The notes beneath the pieces are model-generated. The model was given only the letters and a program-made list of their open reading frames with translations, searched no databases and was not told the DNA's origin. Made by a program: the position numbers and the translations under genes. From Wolfiporia cocos (taxonomy: Eukaryota; Basidiomycota; Agaricomycetes; Polyporales; Phaeolaceae): a DNA stretch of 64,000 nt. This document shows positions 37,339 to 45,855 of this stretch, in pieces; within the stretch, counting starts at the first letter, position 1; each line of letters starts with the position of its first letter. The stretch covers positions 1,116,001 through 1,180,000 of the forward strand of contig JACCLO010000014.1 in the NCBI GenBank assembly GCA_029448655.1, in the 5' to 3' direction.

Positions 37339-37855
37339 GTGAGTTGTCTCTTCAGTCGCTATATCAAAAATTCAATCTCGCAGACATGAAGGAAATCTCG
37401 AAAGTCTGACCAGCAATGACTAGAGGCTGTCTGTTGCTTTTCCTTTGTCATTCAAATATTCAAGTCTGAAGCCTAATACAAGTTAGGTCTTAGTGTACGT
37501 GCCATCCGTAAACAGCCAATGCCTTTATGTAAGCTACAATTTCAATAGCAGGAACAGCACCAATACAATTGCAAGACATTCACGTGTGTTCACCACTACT
37601 GCAACATGATGTACTTATCACGAACTAGCAATGTACAACAGCGTCATACGAACGAATCATGATCAACAATGATCAAATCACCATATATATGGTTATACCT
37701 GACAAAGGCTAAAGCTGAACCAATGCATCATGCACAGCAACCATGATCACGGCATGGCAATTATATAGATCTAATTATAATACAAATCGACTTTTACTGG
37801 TGACAAATTACAATCTCTTTGATTGTTTACTACGTGAGATAGGACTTGGAATGGT
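37339..37855. other. No gene seen
   Basis: AT-rich sequence between the dehydrogenase relic and the inverted dehydrogenase fragment. I see no coding signal. It forms the loop between the two inverted copies of the dehydrogenase 3' exon. Confidence 0.4.
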
Positions 37856-38057
37856 CATTGCGGCTTTACCGCAATCTTGAGTGCACTCCTACTGTTCATC
37901 TTATCTAGTGCCTTCTGGTAATCCTTGATGGTGAAAACGTCCATAACCTGTTTCGTTGTTTCCAAGGGTTAGTTGTCACCACTGTGGACGAAACCATGAC
38001 TGAAGAGGCAACTCACCATGCCCTTAACACGAATCCTGCCACTGTCCAGATACGCAA
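37856..38057 (-). pseudogene. 3' fragment of a second zinc dehydrogenase copy, inverted
   Basis: Two exons on the minus strand (38017..38057 and 37856..37947) encode AYLDSGRIRVKGM and then [19 protein letters not shown], ending KIAVKPQ and a stop. The first exon and its flanking intron sequence are near-identical, in inverse orientation, to 37270-37356. It is therefore a broken inverted duplicate of the neighbouring dehydrogenase, keeping the last exon that the plus-strand copy lacks. Confidence 0.75.
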
Positions 38058-38098
38058 CTGCACGAAGGAAACAATGTGTTTGAGCAAGCAGCATTGCC

Positions 38099-38483
38099 AT
38101 ATCTCACCTGTGGGATCTGCATGGAGTACTTCCAGGTGACGTATTCGCCCCTATGGTGCGGGACATTTACTTACTGCTACTTTGGTACAGAGGCCAATTT
38201 GGCGGGTGATTGGCACCGTCGGGCGCTAATACGTGAATTTGACCGGAATATCGTACTACATACATGCAATGTATAATGAAACAAGCATATCAAGTGATGG
38301 ATAAGGAGAAGAAGCTGGTATGCACCTGCCGTGCCCTGACAACCATGGATACTGCCTCAGGTGCCTCTCCGCATACATCCGCAACAAACTCAATCCTGAT
38401 GGTGATAGCAAGTTCAATCCTGATGTGGTCGTGTTCCCAGTCCATTTCCCCGAATGCTCTGGCAGAATGGCCGAGTGGCATCC
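38099..38483 (+). pseudogene. RING/RBR-type ubiquitin ligase fragment truncated by retrotransposon
   Basis: The frame YLTCGICMEYF ends at a GTGACG donor (38135). After an intron-like gap the segment LPCPDNHGYCLRCLSAYIRN continues to VVFPVHFPECSGRMAEWHP, which runs directly into the LTR at 38484. The cysteine and histidine spacing fits the first RING of RBR-type E3 ligases. The rest of the gene is not found on the far side of the retrotransposon. Confidence 0.6.
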
Positions 38484-39016
38484 TGTTACGGATCGAATAT
38501 CCGTTCAGCTGAGATGTTAAGTCGAGTTACTCAGCGTATCGAGTAGCGCACTACTCGTCGGACTCAGCAGAGTCGAGCGTCGATATACTGGCTGCAGACT
38601 TAATTGCTTAAGTCTTTGAGAACGAGTATAGGATCCTTGTAATTCAACAAGGTCGAGCTGAGGAACTCGGCCAGTATTTACAACAGGGTCTTTATACTAC
38701 GATTCTGTAATCGGGGTCATAGTGTCCTTGGTACTGCTACCACTAAGTCCATAAGGTTAGTACGCTACGATAACTAAGCCGAAACGCTGCGGTTGAGCGC
38801 AACAATGGCTGAAACGTAGAAGCTCTGTAGATATACAACAGATATCACCTAGAACCTGATACGCTATGAGACTAGGGGCGTAGGGTTGTTGTACATGAAA
38901 CGAGGGTCGGTGGTTGAGCAGGGACCCTAAGAATAATCGGTCAATACAGCGGTTGAACGCTAAGTCCTCCTCTCCAGTGAGGCGTCAAAATATACGGATT
39001 CATACGGATCGTAACA
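38484..39016 (-). repeat. 3' LTR of the chromovirus
   Basis: 533 bp, TGTTACGGAT to GATCGTAACA on the plus strand. It carries TATAAA (minus strand, plus coordinates 38691-38696) and the AGCTCGACCTT motif (minus strand, 38649-38659). Confidence 0.95.
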
Positions 39017-39029
39017 TCACCCCCCTCCT
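39017..39029 (-). other. Polypurine tract
   Basis: On the minus strand the 13 purine-rich bases AGGAGGGGGGTGA directly precede the 3' LTR, the expected position of the plus-strand DNA primer in reverse transcription. Confidence 0.8.
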
Positions 39030-39061
39030 AAGCCGTCATCGCCCTCGATGAAATCCAAACA

Positions 39062-42000
39062 TCACGGCCACTCAAAGGGCCTCGGGGTCGGGGTCGTTAT
39101 ACCCTGCATCTCCATCGGGGAGAGGAGGCGTGGCGGGAGGGACCCAGAGCTGGTAGGGCGCGCATTCCCCTCGTCGATGTCCGGGCTGGGATACCCGACA
39201 CGTGGGGCAGCGGTAGTCGGGGCAGTCGAGGATCCAGTGGTAGGGGCTGCCACAGCTTCGACAGGGCTCTGCCTGAGATGGCCTGGGCGGGGATCGAGCG
39301 GAGGGGACGTCGCGGAGATAGTCGCCGGATTCGTACCGCTGGTGGTGGTGGTGGACCCAGATGCGCTCCCGGAGCCATCTAGGTAGACTGAGAAGGGGGT
39401 CGTTCCAGGCGTCACGACCCCGCTCGAACTCCTCTCGGCTGATGACCTCAACTGATGGAGACCGTCGACCAGCTTCGTCGTCAGCTGGGGCAGTGAGCGG
39501 CGGGGTGGCAATCCTAGCGCTGCTCGGCCCCTCTCGAACTGGGCGTCGTTCGCCGCTTCGTGGACGAGGAGCAGGGCTCTCCGGTTCTCCAGGTCGAGCT
39601 CCTGCGGCGGAGGTCTCAGGGGGAGCGTGGTCAGGTACCAGAGAGCGGTATTCCATAAAATCGTACGGTTCTGCAATTCGAGCCAATTCATCGTCGTCGA
39701 GTAGCCAGGAGGGCATTGGAGGGACGGGGCTTCGCTGACGGGGCGGGCGACGCGGGCCTTCTTCTCCTTGGTTGAACTCTCTCCGGATTCGCGATGGCGT
39801 CGACGCCCCGAGGTGGTCGATCCACTGATTGATGTTCCGCCCAAGCTGCTGTCTCTGCCAGTGGACTGTCCGTTCGAGTTGGACAAGCCGCTCGGTGACG
39901 TCTTGATAGCTGTCGTAGACGGCGGCGAGCTCCTGTACGAGCTCAAATCGATCGATCCAGGGGGTTGGATGACCTCCGGGGGGAACGTCGGACCTGTGCC
40001 AGGTGAGCGCATGGCGGATGCGGAGGTGGGCCTCCTCGGAACACCCGTAACACCTGCCTGTCTGGTATCCCATGCGGACGGCGAGGGACCGACGCAGCGT
40101 CGGCGCCCTGGGACGGTCGGGTTGGCTAGGCGGAGGCGTCGACATGTTACTTCTTCGACCTGGCGGGTTCTGCTCCCCCTCCGCCGACTTTTGTAGTCCT
40201 CCAGGAGGTCGGGGGAATTCTTCAAGTTCGTTGCGTCTTCCCACGAGTCGTCAGCGGTTGGGTAGCCCTTCCAATGGACCAGATACTGCCTTTTCCCTCG
40301 ATGTTGCCTTTGATTCAGGATGGAATCGACCTCGTACTCTTTGTGCCCTTCGACCAGGTCCGGGGGTGGTTTCGTGTAATTGGGCCCGTGCACCCTTGTC
40401 TCATTGAACGGTTTCAGTAGCGAGGCATGGAAGACCGGGTGTATCTTCCACCGCGGGGGCAGAGCCAGCCTGTACGTGACGGCCCCGAGCTTCTCGGCGA
40501 TGGTGAACGGCCCCTCCCTTTTTGGAGCGAGCTTCCGTGATTCGTACGGGAGGTGGAGGTTCTTGGCATCAAGCCACACCTTGTCTCCCTTGCTAAGTTT
40601 AGGCAAATCGCGCAGGGTCCGTCCGGCCATTCGTTTTTGGGCTAGTTCGTGCGCGGCGATAGCCTTCTCCCTTGCCTCTTTGATGCTTTTCAGCCTTTCT
40701 CCCGCGGCTGGCACCGATGTCGGGTTGTCTTCTTCGGGCAATCCCCGGGGAATATACCCCATGATGACTTCGGTGGGGGCCAAACCTCTTTCGGTCCTGC
40801 GCGTGTTGTGGGCAAATTCTACATCTGGGAGTCTGGCGGCCCAGAGGTACGGGTCGCTCATGCAGTAGATACGCAGGTAGACTTCTATTTGTTGGTTCAT
40901 TCGCTCAGTCTGTCCGTCGGTTTGTGGGTGATACGCCGTACTCAGGGCGGAGTCGATCCCTAGAAGCTTGCAGAGAGCTTGGAAAAACTTCGAGGTGAAC
41001 TGGGGGCCTCGGTCCGAGATGATTTTCCTAGGGAGCCCGTACTTCGAGTAGATTTTCCGGTGGAATATGTCGGCGGCTCCTTCACTGGTGATGGTCTTAT
41101 CGCATGGGGTCAGGGATATCGCCTTTGACAGCCCATGATCGACAATGACCATAACCGAATCATATTTCCCTACCCGGGGGAGGTCGGTGATGAAGTCCAC
41201 TGAGCATTGTGAGAAGGGGAGTGCGTCTTTTCGGGTCGGAATCGGTTGCAGCGGCGCCTTTGTCGGATGTCGGTCGGGTTTCATCTGCTGACAGATGGCG
41301 CAGCCTTTGACATATTCGGCCACGGTTTTTCGCAGGTCGGGCCACCAGAAGTGCTCTTGCACCTTCAGGGTCGTCCCCCAAATTCCGGGGTGACCTGCCG
41401 CTATTGGGTCGTGATATCTTGAGATAACGTCCTTTCTCAGGCCCGGGTCCCTTGGCACGTACATCCGCCCCTTATACAAGAGGACCCCTTCGGTGTACTG
41501 CCAGTCTTCCATTACTGTCCTTAAAGGAGGCTGTTCCCCTTGTTCAAGGGCGCGGAGTCCCTGTTCCGCGATCGGATCGAAGGACTTCGCGATCTTGATC
41601 CGATCGATGATCGGGACTTCGGTTGCGTGAACGAATAGGGTATCGGGCAGCATCAGAATGTCTTCATTGTCGTGGTCGGAGCTGTCCAAATTCATGAGGC
41701 GCGAGAGTGTGTCTGCCATTACCAACTTCTTTCCTGGGACGTGCTGTAGCCGTATGTCGAATTGAGATAGTAACAGGTGCCATCTCGCTTGCCTCCGATT
41801 CAATCTCTGGGCGCTTCGCCAATACGTAAGGTTCTGGTGATCGCTCCTGATCAGGATCTGATGTGGACCCCCTTCTAGAAGGTGGCGCCATTCTTCCAGC
41901 GCGCGAACCACTCCTAAGAGTTCTCGATCGTAGATTTCGTAGTTTCGTTCGGCCGGGGTGAGGGACTGTGATAGATAGCCCACTGGTCGCTCGTTTCCGT

Positions 42001-44176
42001 TATCGTCTTTTTGTTTGAGCACTGCTCCGAGGGCGAACTGGGAGGCGTCGGTTTCCAGGATAAAGGGTTTTTCTTTGTCGGGGAGGAGCAGCGCGGGGGC
42101 TGTTACGAACTGACTTTTTAAGAATTCGAACGCCTCGCTTTCGCGTTCTGTCCACTTGAACCCTGTGCCCGTTGCCGTTTTTGTGAGGTCGATGAGCGGT
42201 CGCGCGTGCGCGGAATAGTGGTCGATGAACTTTCTGTAGAAGTTCGCGAACCCTAAGAAGGAGCGGACCCCTTTGACATTTCGCGGGGGTGGCCAGTCGC
42301 GGATCCCTTTGAGCTTGGCGGGGTCCATCTGGATTTGGCCGGGGGCGATTACGAGTCCAAGGAACTCTACCCTCTCTACCCCGAACGCGCATTTCTCGGG
42401 TTTCACGAATAGCTTTTCTTCAGCCAGCTTTTGCAGGACTCGTCGCTCTCGCTCTCTGTGGGTCGTTTGGTCTGGAGAGAAGATGAGGATGTCGTCCATG
42501 TAGACTAATACCCATCCTTCCGCGATTTCCTCTTTTAGTATCTCGTTCATCATGGCCTGGAACGTTGCTGGTGAATTGCACATCCCAAAGAACATTACTG
42601 TTGGTTCGTAGAGGCCAGCATTGGTTTTGAATGCGCCCTTCCATTGATCGCCTTCTCGGATCCGTACGTTGTTATATCCTGCTCGCAGGTCCATTTTGGT
42701 GAACACCTTTGCCCCTCTTAGCTTCTCGATGAGTTCGGATATCAGGGGTAGGGGATAAGCGTTCTTAACCGTTCCTTCGTTTAGGTATCGGTAGTCCTGG
42801 CAGGGCCTTAGCCCTCCGTCTTTCTTTGGGACAAAGAAGGCGGGGGACGCCATGGGGGACTTCGATGGTTGGATGAATCCCTTGGCGAGATTTTCTGCCA
42901 GAAATTCGTCCATGGCCTTTTGTTCTCTGGGGGACAGCGAGTATACCTTGCAGTCTCGGGGTACGAAGTCAGGTTTTAGTTCGATAGCATGGTCCCACGG
43001 TCTCGAAGGGGGAAACGCGGCTGCGGCTTTCTTGCTGAAGACGTGTGCGAAGTCTTTCAGGTGTTCGGGGAGGGCGTCCTCTGTGGGCCCCCTTTTCTCT
43101 GTCTCGGAGAGTTTCTGGGATTTCGTCACCACCTTGCGTATGCGGGATAGGGCTGCGCTTTCCTGCCGGAATCGCCTTGGGTTCCTGGTTCTAGGGGCGA
43201 CCAGTTTCTTGGTTCGGACAAATCTCCTGAGTAGTTGGTATTCTTCGTCTGAGATGGGATCCTCCACTGGCTGCCGAGTGTCGGTGGAGCCGAAGCCCGC
43301 ATCCCCTCTCTTTGTTTCATCGAGCTCCTCTACCTGGACTACTTCGGGGGTGAGGGCTTGTTCAAATATTATTTGCGCAATGCGCATTCCAGGAATGATA
43401 CGATGAGGCGTCGTCGATTGGTTGAACAGGATGACTTGGACTTCTCCGCGATAGTCAGGATCGATCACTCCTGCCCCAACCGTGAGCCCGTGTTTGAGCG
43501 TGAGGCCCGATCGTGAGGCTATCCTCCCGTAAGATCCTTTCGGGATCTCCATCCGAACCCCGGTGGGGATCGCCTTCCATCCCCCAGGGGTGATTTCCTC
43601 ATCCTTTGAGGCGTATAGGTCGTATCCAATGGCACCGTCGGTTCCCCGCGTTGGGAGCTTCCCTTCGGGGGCTACTGTCATTTTGACAGTGTCGAGTTGG
43701 ATTATGGCGTTGGTCGTTCGGGCTTTTTCTGTTGGTTTGTCAGGGGCGATATCGACCTTCCCTGTTGCCCAATCGATGACAGGGCTCTCCTTTTTCAACC
43801 AATTGTATCCGAGGATTACTTCTTCTTTTCCGATGTTTCCTACGAGGAAGCGGACTTTTCGTTCCTTTCCTCCGTATTTGATGGGGAGGTAGACTTCCCG
43901 ATCTACCTGTCCGTCCTTGTTGGTGGTTCCATCGACGTTCCGGACGGTGATTGGGTTTCTTAGAGGTCGAGTCACGATTCGGTGTCGAATGACAAGTTTT
44001 GAATGGATCAGGGAGGACATGGCTCCCGAGTCGATGAGGGCGTTTACTTTCACGGCTTTCTGCAGCTTCAGGGTTACGGGGATAAACAGCGACCGGTCGC
44101 GTTCATACGAGGTAATTACATGAGCTGCGCTTTCGGGAGGTAAGACCGTGCGCTTCCTCCCTATTCGAAATCCTGG
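39062..44176 (-). CDS. pol: Pol polyprotein: protease, dUTPase, RT, RNase H, integrase, chromodomain
   Basis: The open frame begins at about 44176 without an ATG, 1 nt back (-1) relative to gag, so it is probably made by frameshifting or re-initiation. Counting from the codon at 44053: protease DSG at 8-10; trimeric dUTPase 125-257 with AIGYDLYAS, GRIASRSGL, GVIDPDYRGE, GMRIAQ and RGDAGFGST (all five family motifs); reverse transcriptase with YMDD at 518-521; RNase H with ETDAS near 667; integrase H881, H888, C918, C921 and D953, D1014, E1050; a GPF module near 1181; chromodomain about 1239-1290 with EYEVDSIL and YLVHWKGY. A 370-residue S/T/P-rich tail shares its DNA with ORF3 and may be non-functional. 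No disabling mutation is visible. Confidence 0.93.
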   Translation of the reverse strand, partial: PGFRIGRKRTVLPPESAAHVITSYERDRSLFIPVTLKLQKAVKVNALIDSGAMSSLIHSKLVIRHRIVTRPLRNPITVRNVDGTTNKDGQVDREVYLPIKYGGKERKVRFLVGNIGKEEVILGYNWLKKESPVIDWATGKVDIAPDKPTEKARTTNAIIQLDTVKMTVAPEGKLPTRGTDGAIGYDLYASKDEEITPGGWKAIPTGVRMEIPKGSYGRIASRSGLTLKHGLTVGAGVIDPDYRGEVQVILFNQSTTPHRIIPGMRIAQIIFEQALTPEVVQVEELDETKRGDAGFGSTDTRQPVEDPISDEEYQLLRRFVRTKKLVAPRTRNPRRFRQESAALSRIRKVVTKSQKLSETEKRGPTEDALPEHLKDFAHVFSKKAAAAFPPSRPWDHAIELKPDFVPRDCKVYSLSPREQKAMDEFLAENLAKGFIQPSKSPMASPAFFVPKKDGGLRPCQDYRYLNEGTVKNAYPLPLISELIEKLRGAKVFTKMDLRAGYNNVRIREGDQWKGAFKTNAGLYEPTVMFFGMCNSPATFQAMMNEILKEEIAEGWVLVYMDDILIFSPDQTTHRERERRVLQKLAEEKLFVKPEKCAFGVERVEFLGLVIAPGQIQMDPAKLKGIRDWPPPRNVKGVRSFLGFANFYRKFIDHYSAHARPLIDLTKTATGTGFKWTERESEAFEFLKSQFVTAPALLLPDKEKPFILETDASQFALGAVLKQKDDNGNERPVGYLSQSLTPAERNYEIYDRELLGVVRALEEWRHLLEGGPHQILIRSDHQNLTYWRSAQRLNRRQARWHLLLSQFDIRLQHVPGKKLVMADTLSRLMNLDSSDHDNEDILMLPDTLFVHATEVPIIDRIKIAKSFDPIAEQGLRALEQGEQPPLRTVMEDWQYTEGVLLYKGRMYVPRDPGLRKDVISRYHDPIAAGHPGIWGTTLKVQEHFWWPDLRKTVAEYVKGCAICQQMKPDRHPTKAPLQPIPTRKDALPFSQCSVDFITDLPRVGKYDSVMVIVDHGLSKAISLTPCDKTITSEGAADIFHRKIYSKYGLPRKIISDRGPQFTSKFFQALCKLLGIDSALSTAYHPQTDGQTERMNQQIEVYLRIYCMSDPYLWAARLPDVEFAHNTRRTERGLAPTEVIMGYIPRGLPEEDNPTSVPAAGERLKSIKEAREKAIAAHELAQKRMAGRTLRDLPKLSKGDKVWLDAKNLHLPYESRKLAPKREGPFTIAEKLGAVTYRLALPPRWKIHPVFHASLLKPFNETRVHGPNYTKPPPDLVEGHKEYEVDSILNQRQHRGKRQYLVHWKGYPTADDSWEDATNLKNSPDLLEDYKSRRRGSRTRQVEEVTCRRLRLANPTVPGRRRCVGPSPSAWDTRQAGVTGVPRRPTSASAMRSPGTGPTFPPEVIQPPGSIDLSSYRSSPPSTTAIKTSPSGLSNSNGQSTGRDSSLGGTSISGSTTSGRRRHRESGESSTKEKKARVARPVSEAPSLQCPPGYSTTMNWLELQNRTILWNTALWYLTTLPLRPPPQELDLENRRALLLVHEAANDAQFERGRAALGLPPRRSLPQLTTKLVDGLHQLRSSAERSSSGVVTPGTTPFSVYLDGSGSASGSTTTTSGTNPATISATSPPLDPRPGHLRQSPVEAVAAPTTGSSTAPTTAAPRVGYPSPDIDEGNARPTSSGSLPPRLLSPMEMQGITTPTPRPFEWP
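39072..40145 (-). CDS. Chromovirus ORF3, zinc-knuckle protein overlapping pol
   Basis: A 357-residue frame starting MSTPPPSQPDRPRAPTLRRS overlaps the 3' end of the pol frame in another phase. It has an N-terminal C-x2-C-x4-H-x4-H (CYGCSEEAHLRIRH). A helix-rich stretch follows (ERLVQLERTVHWQRQQL), then a proline/arginine-rich middle. Two C-terminal knuckle-like motifs, CRSCGSPYHWILDC (C-x2-C-x4-H-x4-C) and CPTCRVSQPGHRRGEC, close the protein. These features make it look more like a real protein than the S/T/P-rich pol extension it overlaps. It could bind nucleic acid, for example as an accessory Gag-like factor. How it is translated is unknown. GC-rich composition could alternatively keep this frame open by chance. 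Confidence 0.6.
   Translation of the reverse strand: MSTPPPSQPDRPRAPTLRRSLAVRMGYQTGRCYGCSEEAHLRIRHALTWHRSDVPPGGHPTPWIDRFELVQELAAVYDSYQDVTERLVQLERTVHWQRQQLGRNINQWIDHLGASTPSRIRREFNQGEEGPRRPPRQRSPVPPMPSWLLDDDELARIAEPYDFMEYRSLVPDHAPPETSAAGARPGEPESPAPRPRSGERRPVREGPSSARIATPPLTAPADDEAGRRSPSVEVISREEFERGRDAWNDPLLSLPRWLRERIWVHHHHQRYESGDYLRDVPSARSPPRPSQAEPCRSCGSPYHWILDCPDYRCPTCRVSQPGHRRGECAPYQLWVPPATPPLPDGDAGYNDPDPEAL
43283..43681 (-). other. dUTPase domain inside pol
   Basis: Domain boundaries within pol, between protease and reverse transcriptase. dUTPase hydrolyses dUTP to dUMP and limits uracil incorporation. All five motifs are kept, including the YRGE and RGDAGFGST segments that form the active site across the trimer. 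The second chromovirus copy at 63142-64000 carries the same domain. Confidence 0.93.
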
Positions 44177-45810
44177 TCATCGAGAATCTGGGCAAGGAAC
44201 GAGGGGTTCTTAGCTTTGAGAATCCTGATCGCGTTAACTGCTTCTTCCACTGCGGTGGCTCCATCGTCCTCGTCCTCGGTGTCTTCTTCTTCCGTGTGGG
44301 CGGCGGGGTTCCCCTCCTCTACGGCCTCTACCTTTCGAGCTTTGCCCTTCACAGGAGACTTCTTCTTTCGCTTTGGGCAGTTGCTGGAGAGGTGGCCCTT
44401 CTCCTTACAATTGAAGCACCGCCCCTCAGTTTGGAGCTTGCGTCGCTCTTCTGTGGACATTCGGTCAACGTCCATTGCGTTCGGGTCTTTCACGGGAGTC
44501 GGTGTGGCTGGGGAGCTAGGTCCCTTGGGTCGCCACTGGGGTTTCTTCTTGGGGTCTCCTCGTCCTTTGATGAACGTGTTATAATTGTTCTCGTTGATGG
44601 ATGCTTGTTTCATCCAGTCCGTGAGGGTTATGACGGGGGGAACAATATTTATGATATGCGTAACGAGTGCGGGTCGGATGGCTCTCTTGTACAAGGTGAC
44701 GAGGAGTGGGTTGCACTGTTGTCGGTCCAGTCCCGTTTTCCCTACGAGGTTATCGAATTCAATATTGAAGTCGTCGATGTTCTTCTTCTCCTGCCTGAGG
44801 TCGAAGAGATCGTCATTGGTTTTCTGTTTCTCTTCGATGGGCTCGAATGCGGCGTCGAATTCTGCACTGAACTGGAGTAGCGTGGGGAGGACGAATGCTC
44901 CTGTCGCCGGATCTGTGTGCTTGGCGTAGTAGTTCTCCTTCCATTGGTCTACTCGGTCGCTTCCTCGAATGTAGGACATGATGAAGAGGATTTTCTGATC
45001 GTCGGTCTGATAGTCTGCCGCGAACATGGTGAACCATGTGTTGCAATCATTCTTGAAGCGTTGTAGCTTCTTTCGTTCTCCCTTGAAGGGTTCGGGGGTG
45101 GCGAGCTTTATGCGGTTCCCTCGCCCTGGTGGGGCGAACTGCCCGCCCCATCCCGCGGGGTTTCCTCCGCCTGGGGGGCCTCCTCCGCCTGGTGGTCCTC
45201 CTCCTCCGCCTGGTGGTCCTCCTGGATTGCCTCCTGCGCCGCCCGCTGGATTACCGGTGCCGCCCGGGGGACCTCCGCCCCCGGGGGGACCTCCCCCTCC
45301 AGGAATTCCTCCTCCTCCAGACGCTCCTGGTCCGGTGGGGTTTGTTCCGCTAAGATTTCCAGGTAGCGGATTATTAACTGGCGGAGGGATATTGGCCACT
45401 CCCCCTGCGCCCTGGCTCGTGCCGCTGCTTCCCGGAACAGCACTTCCGCCCAAGGTTGTACCTCCCAGACCCATGCTTCCTCCTGCAGGGTTGGGGTTCG
45501 TTGTCTGTCCTCCGAGTTGTCCATCGCCTGTTCGCGATATGGTGATGGTCGGTGTCATCAAATTTGTGACGTTTCCAAAGCGTTCGAAAGCGGCGCGCGT
45601 CTGCTCCCAGGGGTCGTTCGAGGATGGGGGTATCTGTACCCACGAGGGAATAAGTCTGTCTGGAGTCGGGATGGTGAGATACCCTCCTTTCGTAAAGAAC
45701 CCTGCGGGGGGATCTCTCCACTCGTGTTTGTCTTCGTAGTAGATGCGTTTGTATTCTTCGGGGAGCAGATGGATCAACCGGTTCGGGAGATCCAGGTCAA
45801 AGCGTTGCAT
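44161..45810 (-). CDS. gag: Gag polyprotein
   Basis: 549 residues from ATG at 45810 (MQRFDLDLPNRL). Order of parts: N-terminal region with WRDPPAGFFTKGGYL; glycine/proline-rich low-complexity segment of PPGGGG repeats (about residues 165-225); retrotransposon Gag core with EPFKGERKKLQRFKNDCNTW; CCHC knuckle CFNCKEKGHLSSNC; and a lysine-rich then acidic tail ending DDQDFE. Gag forms the particle and binds the genomic RNA. The stop lies 13 nt inside the start of the open pol frame. Confidence 0.93.
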   Translation of the reverse strand: MQRFDLDLPNRLIHLLPEEYKRIYYEDKHEWRDPPAGFFTKGGYLTIPTPDRLIPSWVQIPPSSNDPWEQTRAAFERFGNVTNLMTPTITISRTGDGQLGGQTTNPNPAGGSMGLGGTTLGGSAVPGSSGTSQGAGGVANIPPPVNNPLPGNLSGTNPTGPGASGGGGIPGGGGPPGGGGPPGGTGNPAGGAGGNPGGPPGGGGGPPGGGGPPGGGNPAGWGGQFAPPGRGNRIKLATPEPFKGERKKLQRFKNDCNTWFTMFAADYQTDDQKILFIMSYIRGSDRVDQWKENYYAKHTDPATGAFVLPTLLQFSAEFDAAFEPIEEKQKTNDDLFDLRQEKKNIDDFNIEFDNLVGKTGLDRQQCNPLLVTLYKRAIRPALVTHIINIVPPVITLTDWMKQASINENNYNTFIKGRGDPKKKPQWRPKGPSSPATPTPVKDPNAMDVDRMSTEERRKLQTEGRCFNCKEKGHLSSNCPKRKKKSPVKGKARKVEAVEEGNPAAHTEEEDTEDEDDGATAVEEAVNAIRILKAKNPSFLAQILDDQDFE

Positions 45811-45843
45811 GGACTTGCACTCTTGGTAAGCGAGTCTGTTAAG

Positions 45844-45854
45844 AGCTCGACCTT
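45844..45854 (-). other. Primer-binding site complementary to the element's own LTR
   Basis: One nucleotide after the 5' LTR (minus strand) lies AAGGTCGAGCT. It does not resemble a tRNA 3' end complement. It is the exact 11-nt complement of AGCTCGACCTT inside the LTR, located 37 nt downstream of TATAAA, where transcription would begin. This is the arrangement of the Tf1 self-priming system. Confidence 0.7.
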
Positions 45855-45855
45855 C

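Noticed and set aside
39062..40180. Pol C-terminal tail as a genuine extra domain
   Set aside because: The tail is S/T/P-rich without motifs and shares its DNA with the more protein-like ORF3. I left it inside the pol frame but claim no function.
45026..45739. 237-codon proline-rich plus-strand frame opposite gag
   Set aside because: It is the antisense of the glycine/proline-rich repeat of Gag, where the simple GGX codons keep the opposite strand open.
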